From CAZSHG01 sp964459995 (GTDB taxonomy: Bacteria > UBP14 > UBA6098), in assembly GCA_964459995.1 (NCBI GenBank), contig CAYWOR010000007.1:1-64000 (forward strand): 64,000 nt of DNA. Direction: 5' to 3'. The notes below the pieces were generated by a model, which saw only the letters and a list, made by a program, of their open reading frames with translations, did no database searches and had not been told where the DNA came from. The translations under genes and the position numbers were made by a program. How positions within the stretch are numbered: the stretch's first letter is position 1; the number at the start of each line of letters is the position of its first letter. This document shows, in pieces, positions 44,224 to 52,327 of this stretch.

Positions 44224-45180
44224 ATGAAAGACTTAATCGATAAAGTAAAAACAATATTTGCGGACGAAAGCCTCGATTTAGTAATCGGTTTTGAGCGTGG
44301 AAGCCTCCCCCTTCGTGGAACGCCGAGATTTTTCGAAACGGTCGAGGACCTTGACAACCTGATTTTCGACGCCACCTGCAATAATATACTCGCAAAATAC
44401 CTCGCCGGCGAGAAGAAACGTCCCGGAGGCCCCCGCAAAATAGGGATCATCGCAAAAGGTTGCGATGCCCGCGCGATTGCTCAGATGGTTGTCGAGGATC
44501 AATTCCCCCGCGAAAAACTGGTAATAATCGGAATCCCATGCGGGGGGGTATTCAATACTTCAAAAATTCGAAAAGCCCTTGCAGGAAGAATCCCCGACGG
44601 ATATCGCACCGAGAAAGACGTTGTAATTATCACCGGAAATGGTTTCGAAATCACACTGCCGCGAAATGAAATACTTCAGAATAATTGCCTGACCTGCCAA
44701 CATCCGAATGCACCGCAGTTTGATTGTTTCATCGGCGAACCGGCAGAACCCATCGGCGCAAAAGCTCATTTCGCGGAAGTCGAAGAGTTGGCCGCCAAAA
44801 CCCCCGACGAACGTTGGGCTTATTTCACGAAAGAATATAGTGCCTGTATCCGTTGCTACGCTTGCCGAAATGCATGTCCTCTATGCTATTGCGAAGAATG
44901 CTTTGTTGACAGGATAAATCCAAAATGGGTGGGCAAAGGAACAGATGTTTCGGACAATTTCCTGTATCACATTGTTCGCACACTTCATCTTGCCGGAAGA
45001 TGCGTCGATTGCGGTGCCTGCGCGGCGGCTTGTCCTCTGGATATCGATGTTCGTATTCTCGGAAAGCGTGTCGAAAAAGAGGTTCTCGAAAGATTCGAAT
45101 ACGTAGCCGGCCTCGATTTCGAAACACCTCCGGCATTAGCGGCTTTCAGAGAAGACGATAAAGAGGAATTTATAATGTAA
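44224..45180 (+). CDS. FrhB/FdhB-like Fe-S protein (copy 3)
   Basis: 318 residues, shorter than copies 1 and 2: IGIIAKGCDARAIAQMVVED, IIGIPCGGVFN, LTCQHPNAPQFD, then CIRCYACRNACPLCYCEECF and CVDCGACAAACPLDIDVRIL. It shares the CxxCxxCxxxCPxCYC pattern with its paralogues and so is probably an electron-exchange subunit with flavin and two [4Fe-4S] clusters. The 83-bp gap after it is AT-rich and may hold an internal promoter. Confidence 0.85.
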   Translation: MKDLIDKVKTIFADESLDLVIGFERGSLPLRGTPRFFETVEDLDNLIFDATCNNILAKYLAGEKKRPGGPRKIGIIAKGCDARAIAQMVVEDQFPREKLVIIGIPCGGVFNTSKIRKALAGRIPDGYRTEKDVVIITGNGFEITLPRNEILQNNCLTCQHPNAPQFDCFIGEPAEPIGAKAHFAEVEELAAKTPDERWAYFTKEYSACIRCYACRNACPLCYCEECFVDRINPKWVGKGTDVSDNFLYHIVRTLHLAGRCVDCGACAAACPLDIDVRILGKRVEKEVLERFEYVAGLDFETPPALAAFREDDKEEFIM

Positions 45181-45205
45181 TTCGCACGTTTGCGATTATC
45201 TTATT

Positions 45206-45231
45206 ATATAATTAGATAGATAATATTATAT
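45206..45231 (+). promoter_or_regulatory. AT-rich inverted repeat in the operon's largest gap
   Basis: ATATAAT (45206-45212) and ATTATAT (45225-45231) form a perfect 7-bp inverted repeat in the 83-bp gap. Possible internal promoter or regulator site for the FloxBA-HdrC-HdrA part. Confidence 0.3.
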
Positions 45232-45263
45232 GAATTTCTACTTGATGCAATAGCGGTTAACTT

Positions 45264-46298
45264 ATGGAATACTACAAACTTAACAAGTCGAATATCGACA
45301 AATTCATCGCCGAGCTTGGAAAGGGATATGCCGTCTATGCCCCTGTGAATAGGGATGGAATAACATCTTTCGAGCATCTGGCTGAGGGCGAATCTCCCAA
45401 CATGGATTTCCTTCTCACGCAGAAACCCGCGAAAGAAGTGTTCTATCCTCAAACCGAGGTGCTTCTGCGATTTGACGGCGATAAGACAACACCCTCGAAA
45501 TATGATGGCGGGCCGATAGCTATTTTCGGCGTTCGCCCCTGCGATGCCCGCGGTTTCAAGATTGTCGAAAAGGTCTTTGTCGATGATAGATACAAGGATT
45601 TTTACTGGCTCGCAAGGCGAAAAGATTCCCTCGTAATAGCTGTCGGGTGCAAATCCCCATTGCCGGAATGCTTCTGCAATTGGGTAGGCGGAGGACCTTT
45701 CGACGCAACCGGAGCAGACATTATCGCCATCGATACCGGCGAAGAATACATCCTCGAACCGATCACCGAGGCCGGAAAGAACGCACTTTCAGCGATTAGT
45801 TTCCTCGAAATAGCCGAACAAATCGATATCGATAAAATCGAAGCTGTTCAGGCAAAATCTCGCGAAAGCTTGCCCGAACCACCGGAATTGGATGATCTAA
45901 AAGCTTGTCTCGATTCCCTTTTCGACGATCCCTTCTGGAACGAGATTACCGCAAAATGTCTCGGATGCGCCGTTTGCACCTTCTCCTGCCCCACATGCTA
46001 CTGTTTCGATATTCAGGACGAAACCAGACGCGGCAAGGGCGTCCGATTGCGTATTTGGGACACATGCCAGTTCCCCATTTTCACCAAGGAAGGCTCGGGG
46101 CACAATCCGCGGAAATCTCAGATGTCGCGGCTCAGACAAAGATATATGCACAAATTCAGCTATATGATAGAGACTATCGGCGAATTCGGATGCGTCGGTT
46201 GCGGAAGGTGTGTCGCGGCTTGCCCAGTGAATATCGACATTCGGGAGTTCATTATTAAAGCCCTCGAAACAGCGCGGCAAAAAGGAGCGGCGTCATGA
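45264..46298 (+). CDS. FloxB/AsrA/sulfhydrogenase-beta-like 4Fe-4S protein
   Basis: 344 residues: IFGVRPCDARGFKIVEKVFV, VIAVGCKSPLPECFCNWVGG, then CLGCAVCTFSCPTCYCFDIQ, RLRIWDTCQFPIFTKEGSGH with MSRLRQRYMHKFSY, and CVGCGRCVAACPVNID. This is the beta-subunit type found with NAD(P)H-oxidising gamma subunits in sulfhydrogenase, anaerobic sulfite reductase and FloxABCD. It passes electrons from the next gene's FAD/NAD module to HdrC/HdrA. Its stop overlaps the next gene by four bases. Confidence 0.9.
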   Translation: MEYYKLNKSNIDKFIAELGKGYAVYAPVNRDGITSFEHLAEGESPNMDFLLTQKPAKEVFYPQTEVLLRFDGDKTTPSKYDGGPIAIFGVRPCDARGFKIVEKVFVDDRYKDFYWLARRKDSLVIAVGCKSPLPECFCNWVGGGPFDATGADIIAIDTGEEYILEPITEAGKNALSAISFLEIAEQIDIDKIEAVQAKSRESLPEPPELDDLKACLDSLFDDPFWNEITAKCLGCAVCTFSCPTCYCFDIQDETRRGKGVRLRIWDTCQFPIFTKEGSGHNPRKSQMSRLRQRYMHKFSYMIETIGEFGCVGCGRCVAACPVNIDIREFIIKALETARQKGAAS

Positions 46299-47128
46299 AC
46301 AACCCCTATATGCCAATTCCTGTCCGAGTTATAAAAATTCGCAACGAATCGGACGACAAAACCCTTCGCACTTTCGATTTGGAGTTCGTAAACCCGGAGG
46401 ACACCTTCGATTATATGCCGGGACAATTTTGCCAGCTTTCCATTCCCGGCGCCGGTGAGGCTCCTTTCGGAATCGCAACATCGCCCACCGAAAAGGGATT
46501 TTTGCGATTCACTGTAAACCGTGTTGGCGTTTTTACAAAGGCACTTCACGAGATGCAGGAAGGAGAAATAATAGGCATTCGTGGACCGTTGGGCAATTGG
46601 TATCCGGTCGAAGAATTCAAGGGTAGAAACGTCCTGATAATTGGCGGCGGATTCGCATTAACAACACTCCGCTCGCTTACAGTTTACCTTCGAGACAAAG
46701 CTCACCGCGCCGACTACGGCGACATCACATTGATATACGGCGCACGAAGGCCGGGGCTGATGATTTATCGCGACGAGCTTGAACAATGGGAAAATGAGAA
46801 TGATATCGCTGTCCATCTTACAATTGACCAACCGGTCGATGGCTGGGATAAACGCGTCGGTTTTGTGCCGACAGTTACCAGCGAGCTTGCGCCGGAGTCT
46901 TTGGACACATGGGTGATGCTCTGCGGCCCCCCCATTATGATAAGATACACACTGCCGACGCTTGCAAAACTGGGATTTCCGCCAGAGAGAATTTATACAT
47001 CCCTCGAACGAAGGATGAAATGCGGCATCGGCAAATGCGGAAGGTGCAATATCGGATCACAATATGTATGTGTTGACGGCCCGGTGTTCTCTTTCGCGCA
47101 AATCGAAAAGATTCCCGAAGAGATATAG
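46295..47128 (+). CDS. FloxA/AsrB-like FAD-NAD(P)H oxidoreductase subunit
   Basis: 277 residues of the ferredoxin-NADP reductase fold: the FAD part YMPGQFCQLSIPGAGEAPFG, the nucleotide-binding VLIIGGGFALTTLRSLTVYL, CGPPIMIRYTLPTL, and a C-terminal [2Fe-2S] site CGIGKCGRCNIGSQYVCVDG. It belongs with sulfhydrogenase gamma (HydG), AsrB and FloxA, which oxidise NAD(P)H. It is the likely pyridine-nucleotide entry of the operon, coupled by ATGA overlap to the beta-like gene. Confidence 0.92.
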   Translation: MNNPYMPIPVRVIKIRNESDDKTLRTFDLEFVNPEDTFDYMPGQFCQLSIPGAGEAPFGIATSPTEKGFLRFTVNRVGVFTKALHEMQEGEIIGIRGPLGNWYPVEEFKGRNVLIIGGGFALTTLRSLTVYLRDKAHRADYGDITLIYGARRPGLMIYRDELEQWENENDIAVHLTIDQPVDGWDKRVGFVPTVTSELAPESLDTWVMLCGPPIMIRYTLPTLAKLGFPPERIYTSLERRMKCGIGKCGRCNIGSQYVCVDGPVFSFAQIEKIPEEI

Positions 47129-47143
47129 GAAAAGGGAGATAAA

Positions 47144-47608
47144 ATGACAACAATCGTTCTTAATCAACAGGATCCGAAATTCAAAGAAGAAGTGGCTTCG
47201 CGCCCGGGAGCGGAGAATTTCAAGCTCTGCTTCACCTGCGGAACATGCACGGCAAGCTGTCCCGTGGCCGAAGTCAATGACGAATACGATCCGCGAAAGA
47301 TAATTAGAATGTCCGTTTTCGGTATGCGTGAGGCGGTTTTGGGTTCCGACGTAATCTGGATGTGCCAGCGTTGTTATGTTTGTTACGCCCGCTGTCCGCA
47401 GAATGTCAAATTCGCAGATGTCATGGGGGTTTTGCGCGAAATGGCCGTCGAAGAGGGATACGCACCGAAGGAGCGAATCGAGGAAATCGAAGAACTGGAC
47501 AGATTCTGCCAGGAACTTAGGTGCGATCTCGTTCAAAACATGACCAACCCGGACGAAAAAATGAAATCGAGCATCAAAGCGAAACTGGATAAACATTTAG
47601 CACGATAG
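47144..47608 (+). CDS. hdrC: HdrC-like 4Fe-4S dicluster protein
   Basis: 154 residues with two complete motifs, CFTCGTCTASCPV and CQRCYVCYARCPQNVKFADV, spaced as in heterodisulfide reductase subunit C, and the typical DPRKIIRMSVFG between them. HdrC normally wires HdrA to HdrB, but no HdrB (CCG-domain protein) is present nearby. GGGAG precedes the ATG. Confidence 0.92.
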   Translation: MTTIVLNQQDPKFKEEVASRPGAENFKLCFTCGTCTASCPVAEVNDEYDPRKIIRMSVFGMREAVLGSDVIWMCQRCYVCYARCPQNVKFADVMGVLREMAVEEGYAPKERIEEIEELDRFCQELRCDLVQNMTNPDEKMKSSIKAKLDKHLAR

Positions 47609-47663
47609 ATATTCACAACTTGTTTGTTGGGTATAAGCACACAAAAGAATTTCCGGTGATATT

Positions 47664-50600
47664 ATGTCAGATATGGAACAGATAGAAAAAAAAGGTGCCG
47701 TTTTAGTCATAGGCGCAGGTATCGCTGGGATTCAGTCTTCCCTCGACCTCGCTAACTCGGGTTTCAAGGTTTATCTCGTCGAGGAATCCGCGGCAATCGG
47801 CGGAATAATGGCGCAGTTGGACAAAACCTTCCCGACCAACGACTGCGCGATGTGTATCGTCTCGCCAAAGCTTGTCGAATGCGGGCGACACCTGAATATC
47901 GAGCTTTTGACCAACTCGGAGCTGATGTCTCTCGAAGGGGAAGCTGGAAATTTCCGGGCGAGGATATTCAAACACCCGCGTTTCGTAGATTTGGACGATT
48001 GCACCGGTTGCGGCGAATGCGCCGCGGTCTGTCCCGTAAACACGATTTCAGTCTTCGACGAGGGACTCGTGCAAACAACGGCAGTCTATAAACCCTACGC
48101 TCAGGCCTTCCCAAACGCTTTCGTTATCGAAAAGAATGAAACTCCCCCATGTCAACTCGGCTGTCCGGCGAATATTCATGTGCAGGGTTATGTCGCCCTC
48201 GCCGCGAAGGGCAAATACAAGGAAGCCTATGACCTCATCCGTATGAACAATCCCTTCGTATCGGTCTGCGGACGAGTTTGTTTCCATCCCTGCGAAACTC
48301 AGTGTTACAGAGGGGAATACGATGAGCCGATTGATATCCGTTCGATTAAAAAATTCATAGCCGATTATGTCCATTCCCATCATGAGGAGATGGAGAAGGC
48401 CGAAATCGCCAAACCGGCAGGCGAGAAGGTTGCAATAATCGGAGCGGGTCCGGCTGGGTTGACCTGCGGCTTCTATCTCGCAAGAATGGGATACAGAGTT
48501 AGTATTTTCGAAAAGGACTCTCAGGCCGGCGGAATGATGCGCTCCTGTATCCCCCCCTATCGACTCTCCCGCGAGGAGTTGGACTGGGAAATCGGCGAAA
48601 TACTCAAAGAGGGCATCGACCTGAAACTGAACTACCCCATCGAATCAGCTTCGGACATAGAGAAGCTGAAGGCCGAGGGATTCAAAGCCTTCTATGTCGG
48701 CATCGGCGCGCAGTTGAGCAAGATGATGGGCATAGAGGGCGAAAATATGAAAGGCGTCTGGGGCGGTGTCGATTTCCTCAAGAAAGTCAACTACGGCGAA
48801 AAGGTCGATGTCGGCAAAAAGGTTGCGGTGGTCGGTGGCGGAAACACGGCCATCGACTGCGCACGAACCGCGTTAAGATTGGGCGCGGATGAAGTTAACC
48901 TAATCTGCTTAGAAACGCGGAATTTGGAGTCAAAGGACAGAATGCCGGCCCACTCCTGGGAGATTGAAGAAGCCGAGGAGGAAGGGGTAATTATCCGCGA
49001 CAGGCGTGGGTTCAAAGGAATTGAGACCGAGAATGGGCGTCTATGCGGTGTTCTAACAACTTATTGCGAATCTGTTTTCGATAAGGACGGTGTTTTCGCT
49101 CCAGTGGTATGCGATGATATCGCTATGCCGATTATTTCGGCTGATACTTTGATAATAGCCATCGGGCAGGGTTCTGATCTTTCCGGATTCGACTTTTTGA
49201 AATCGAATAGGGGAACAGTTTCTATCGATCCTGAAACCTTTGCGACAAACATCGACGGCTTCTTCGCCGGAGGCGATGTCGCTACGGGGCCGGCTTCCGT
49301 GGTTAGTGCGATAGGACAGGGGCACGAAGCGGCCATTTCGATCGACAGATACTTGCGCGGCGAGGATTTAATCGCCGGAAGGGACAATATCGACAGGACT
49401 CCTTCCACCAAAGACAAACTCTATGTCCCCCCTGAGTCCCGAGTCGAAATTCCGGAGCTGAAACCAGAAGACAGAATCTGCAATTTCGACGAAATCGAAC
49501 TAAGCCTTACCGAAGAAGAAGTTCGCAGAGAGGCCAATAGATGCCTTAGTTGCGGAATCTGTTCAGGATGTCTTCAATGCGAAATCGCCTGCGAAGCGAA
49601 CGCCATCAAACACGATATGGTCGGCGAGATGGTGGATATCGAGGTCGGTGCGGTAATTCTTGCTAACGGCGCGGACAAATACGACCCGTCTCATAAATAT
49701 GAATATGGCTATGGTATGTTTCCTAATGTAGTTACGAGTATTCAGTTCGAGCGAATTCTATCTGCTTCGGGGCCTTTCGCGGGACATATCGAACGCCCCT
49801 CCGACAGCAAAAAACCCCGCAAAATCGCCTGGATTCAGTGCGTCGGGAGCCGGGATACTGTCGAACATAAGCATTACTGCTCGTCGGTGTGCTGTATGTA
49901 TGCCATCAAAGAAGCAGTCATCGCGAAAGAGCACGAAAGCGAAATCGAACCGACCATATTCTACATGGATTTGCGCGCCTACGGCAAGGACTTCGAGGCC
50001 TACTACAACCGAGCCAAAGAAACCGGAGGCGTGCGGTTCGTTCGGTCGAGGGTCGGTAAGGTCTTGGAAATCCCTGAAACAGGAAATCTGATGGTCTATT
50101 ATTCCACCGAGGATAACGGCAGGCAGTTCGCCGAAGAGTTCGACATGGTCGTCCTCTCAGTCGGTTTTGAGCCAAGCTCGAGCCTCGCGGAACTCGAAAA
50201 CAGGCTTGGAATTCGCCTTAACCGGCATTCCTTCGTCGAGACATCGACATTCAGGCCGGTCAGCACATCGCGCGAGGGGGTCTTCGTTTGCGGCCCTACA
50301 AGCGCGCCCAAAGATATTCCGGAGACCGTAACTCAGGCATCCGGAGCAGTAGCCGGCGCGGAAAGTATTCTCGCAAGTGCCCGCGGAACTGCTATCGCCG
50401 AAAAAGTATATCCCCCCGAAAGGGACATCAGCAGGGAACAGCCGCGAATCGGGGTTTTCATATGCCATTGCGGAATAAATATCGGCAGTGTGGTCGATGT
50501 GCCCTCGGTGGTCGATTACGCCAAAGGCCTGCCCAACGTGGTTTACGCTTCCGAGAATCTTTTCACCTGCTCCCAGGATACTCAGGAAAAGATGAAAAGC

Positions 50601-52115
50601 ATTATCGAGGAATATAAACTAAACAAAGTCGTCGTGGCCTCATGCTCACCTCGGACTCACGAGCCACTTTTCCAGGAGACTTTACGAGAATCGGGCTTGA
50701 ATCCGCGCCTCTTCGAGATGGCCAACATACGCGACCAATGTTCGTGGGTGCATCGCGAAAACCACGAAGCCGCGACGGAAAAATCAAAATATCTACTGCA
50801 TATGGCTGTTGCCAAAGCCGCTTTGTTAGAGCCTCTCCCTTCCGTTACCCTCGATGTCAACCAGAGCGCACTCGTTATTGGCGGCGGGCTTGCCGGAATG
50901 GTGTCGGCAATCTCCATCGCCGAGCAGGGGTTCGATGTTAACCTCATAGAAGCCGAAAATGAACTCGGCGGAAATATGCGGAATATCTACTTCACCCCCG
51001 CCAAAGACGATGTGCAGGGATATTTGCAGTCCCTTATCGAAACGGTCGAGGAGCATCCACGAATCACGGTTCATAAAATGACCCGCGTGTCTAACATCGA
51101 AGGTTATATCGGCAATTACAAAACAACAATTACCAACGGCGAAACCGAAAAGAAGATCGAGCACGGCGTGATAGTCGTAGCCACCGGCGCGGAAGAATAC
51201 AAACCCGACGAATATCTTTACGGCTCGAATGTTAATGTCATCACCCAAAACGAGCTTGAAGAAAAGCTTTTCAATGCCGATAAGGGATTGAAAAAGGCCA
51301 AGAACATCGTCATGATTCAGTGCGTCGGCTCTCGCGACGAAAAACACCCCTATTGCTCGAGAATCTGTTGCACAAAGGCGATAAAGAACGCCATCGAACT
51401 CGCCGAGGCTAACCCAAAAGCGAACATCTACATCCTATATAGGGACATTCGCACATACGGTTTCAACGAGGAGTATTACGAGAAAGCGCGAGACGCCGGA
51501 GTCGTCTTCATCCGCTACAACGACAGCGAAAAACCGGTAGTTTCGCAAATTGACGGTAAAATTAAGGTCGAAGTAAAAGATGCGATTCTCGAAGCGGACA
51601 TAGCCATCGAGCCGGATTATCTGGTTCTCGCCCCGGCAATCGTGCCGAGAGCCGGTGCTGTGGACATCTCCCGAATGCTGAAAGCTCCGCTCAACGAGGA
51701 CGGCTTCTTCCTCGAAGCCCATGTCAAACTTCGCCCGGTGGATTTCGCCACGGAAGGCGTTTTCCTCGCCGGACTCGCCCACGCACCAAAGACCATGGAC
51801 GAGACTATATCTCAAGCCATGGCCGCCGCCGCACGAGCCTGCACCCTTATATCTAAGGATAAATACACCGCCGAATCCATCGTGGCAAATGTGAATCAGG
51901 ATGTATGCGTCGGTTGCGGGATTTGCGAAGCGGTATGCCCCTATTCTGCACCGAAAATTATTATCAAAGACGGCAAAAAAGTATCCGAGGTGAATGTCGC
52001 TCTTTGCAAAGGTTGCGGAAACTGCGCGTGCAGTTGTCCCTCCGGAGCTATGGAGCAACTCGGGTTCAAATACAATCAAACAGCTACCATGCTGGAAAAC
52101 GCATTGAATTTATAG
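47664..52115 (+). CDS. hdrA: Giant HdrA with an inserted GltD-like NADPH oxidoreductase
   Basis: 1483 residues. HdrA module 1 begins normally (VLVIGAGIAGIQSSLDLANS, MAQLDKTFPTNDCAMCIVSP, CTGCGECAAVCPVNTISVFD). At ~160 it is interrupted by a complete glutamate-synthase small-subunit (GltD)-type domain to ~570: CQLGCPANIHVQGYVALAAK, CGRVCFHPCETQC, KVAIIGAGPAGLTCGFYLAR, KVAVVGGGNTAIDCARTALR, GFFAGGDVATGPASVVSAIG. Module 1 resumes with CLSCGICSGCLQCEIACEAN and WIQCVGSRDTVEHKHYCSSV. Module 2 follows from ~925 (ICHCGINIGSVVD, ALVIGGGLAGMVSAISIAEQ), ending in CVGCGICEAVCPYSAP and CKGCGNCACSCPSGAM. Three FAD sites and one NADPH site are expected in one chain. It closes the operon behind HdrC. Confidence 0.93.
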   Translation: MSDMEQIEKKGAVLVIGAGIAGIQSSLDLANSGFKVYLVEESAAIGGIMAQLDKTFPTNDCAMCIVSPKLVECGRHLNIELLTNSELMSLEGEAGNFRARIFKHPRFVDLDDCTGCGECAAVCPVNTISVFDEGLVQTTAVYKPYAQAFPNAFVIEKNETPPCQLGCPANIHVQGYVALAAKGKYKEAYDLIRMNNPFVSVCGRVCFHPCETQCYRGEYDEPIDIRSIKKFIADYVHSHHEEMEKAEIAKPAGEKVAIIGAGPAGLTCGFYLARMGYRVSIFEKDSQAGGMMRSCIPPYRLSREELDWEIGEILKEGIDLKLNYPIESASDIEKLKAEGFKAFYVGIGAQLSKMMGIEGENMKGVWGGVDFLKKVNYGEKVDVGKKVAVVGGGNTAIDCARTALRLGADEVNLICLETRNLESKDRMPAHSWEIEEAEEEGVIIRDRRGFKGIETENGRLCGVLTTYCESVFDKDGVFAPVVCDDIAMPIISADTLIIAIGQGSDLSGFDFLKSNRGTVSIDPETFATNIDGFFAGGDVATGPASVVSAIGQGHEAAISIDRYLRGEDLIAGRDNIDRTPSTKDKLYVPPESRVEIPELKPEDRICNFDEIELSLTEEEVRREANRCLSCGICSGCLQCEIACEANAIKHDMVGEMVDIEVGAVILANGADKYDPSHKYEYGYGMFPNVVTSIQFERILSASGPFAGHIERPSDSKKPRKIAWIQCVGSRDTVEHKHYCSSVCCMYAIKEAVIAKEHESEIEPTIFYMDLRAYGKDFEAYYNRAKETGGVRFVRSRVGKVLEIPETGNLMVYYSTEDNGRQFAEEFDMVVLSVGFEPSSSLAELENRLGIRLNRHSFVETSTFRPVSTSREGVFVCGPTSAPKDIPETVTQASGAVAGAESILASARGTAIAEKVYPPERDISREQPRIGVFICHCGINIGSVVDVPSVVDYAKGLPNVVYASENLFTCSQDTQEKMKSIIEEYKLNKVVVASCSPRTHEPLFQETLRESGLNPRLFEMANIRDQCSWVHRENHEAATEKSKYLLHMAVAKAALLEPLPSVTLDVNQSALVIGGGLAGMVSAISIAEQGFDVNLIEAENELGGNMRNIYFTPAKDDVQGYLQSLIETVEEHPRITVHKMTRVSNIEGYIGNYKTTITNGETEKKIEHGVIVVATGAEEYKPDEYLYGSNVNVITQNELEEKLFNADKGLKKAKNIVMIQCVGSRDEKHPYCSRICCTKAIKNAIELAEANPKANIYILYRDIRTYGFNEEYYEKARDAGVVFIRYNDSEKPVVSQIDGKIKVEVKDAILEADIAIEPDYLVLAPAIVPRAGAVDISRMLKAPLNEDGFFLEAHVKLRPVDFATEGVFLAGLAHAPKTMDETISQAMAAAARACTLISKDKYTAESIVANVNQDVCVGCGICEAVCPYSAPKIIIKDGKKVSEVNVALCKGCGNCACSCPSGAMEQLGFKYNQTATMLENALNL

Positions 52116-52327
52116 CCCTCATTCTTACCGCAACCTTTAGAGACAGTGTGTTGCGAGAAATGCTTTAACAAAGCCATTTCAATATCAAAACAGATTCTCA
52201 GAGCGACGATCATCCTTCAATTTCAAACCAATTCCCATTCATCCCCACTGAATGTAGATTTCGTTTCGATTACTCGTCTTTCCATTTCTGCACTTGATAT
52301 TTCCCTTTCTTTTAGGTATTATTTGAT

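Noticed and set aside
47664..52115. Assembly or annotation fusion of HdrA and GltD
   Set aside because: The frame is continuous and GltD sits inside, not between, HdrA domains; the HdrA text resumes correctly after it, which a random join would not give.
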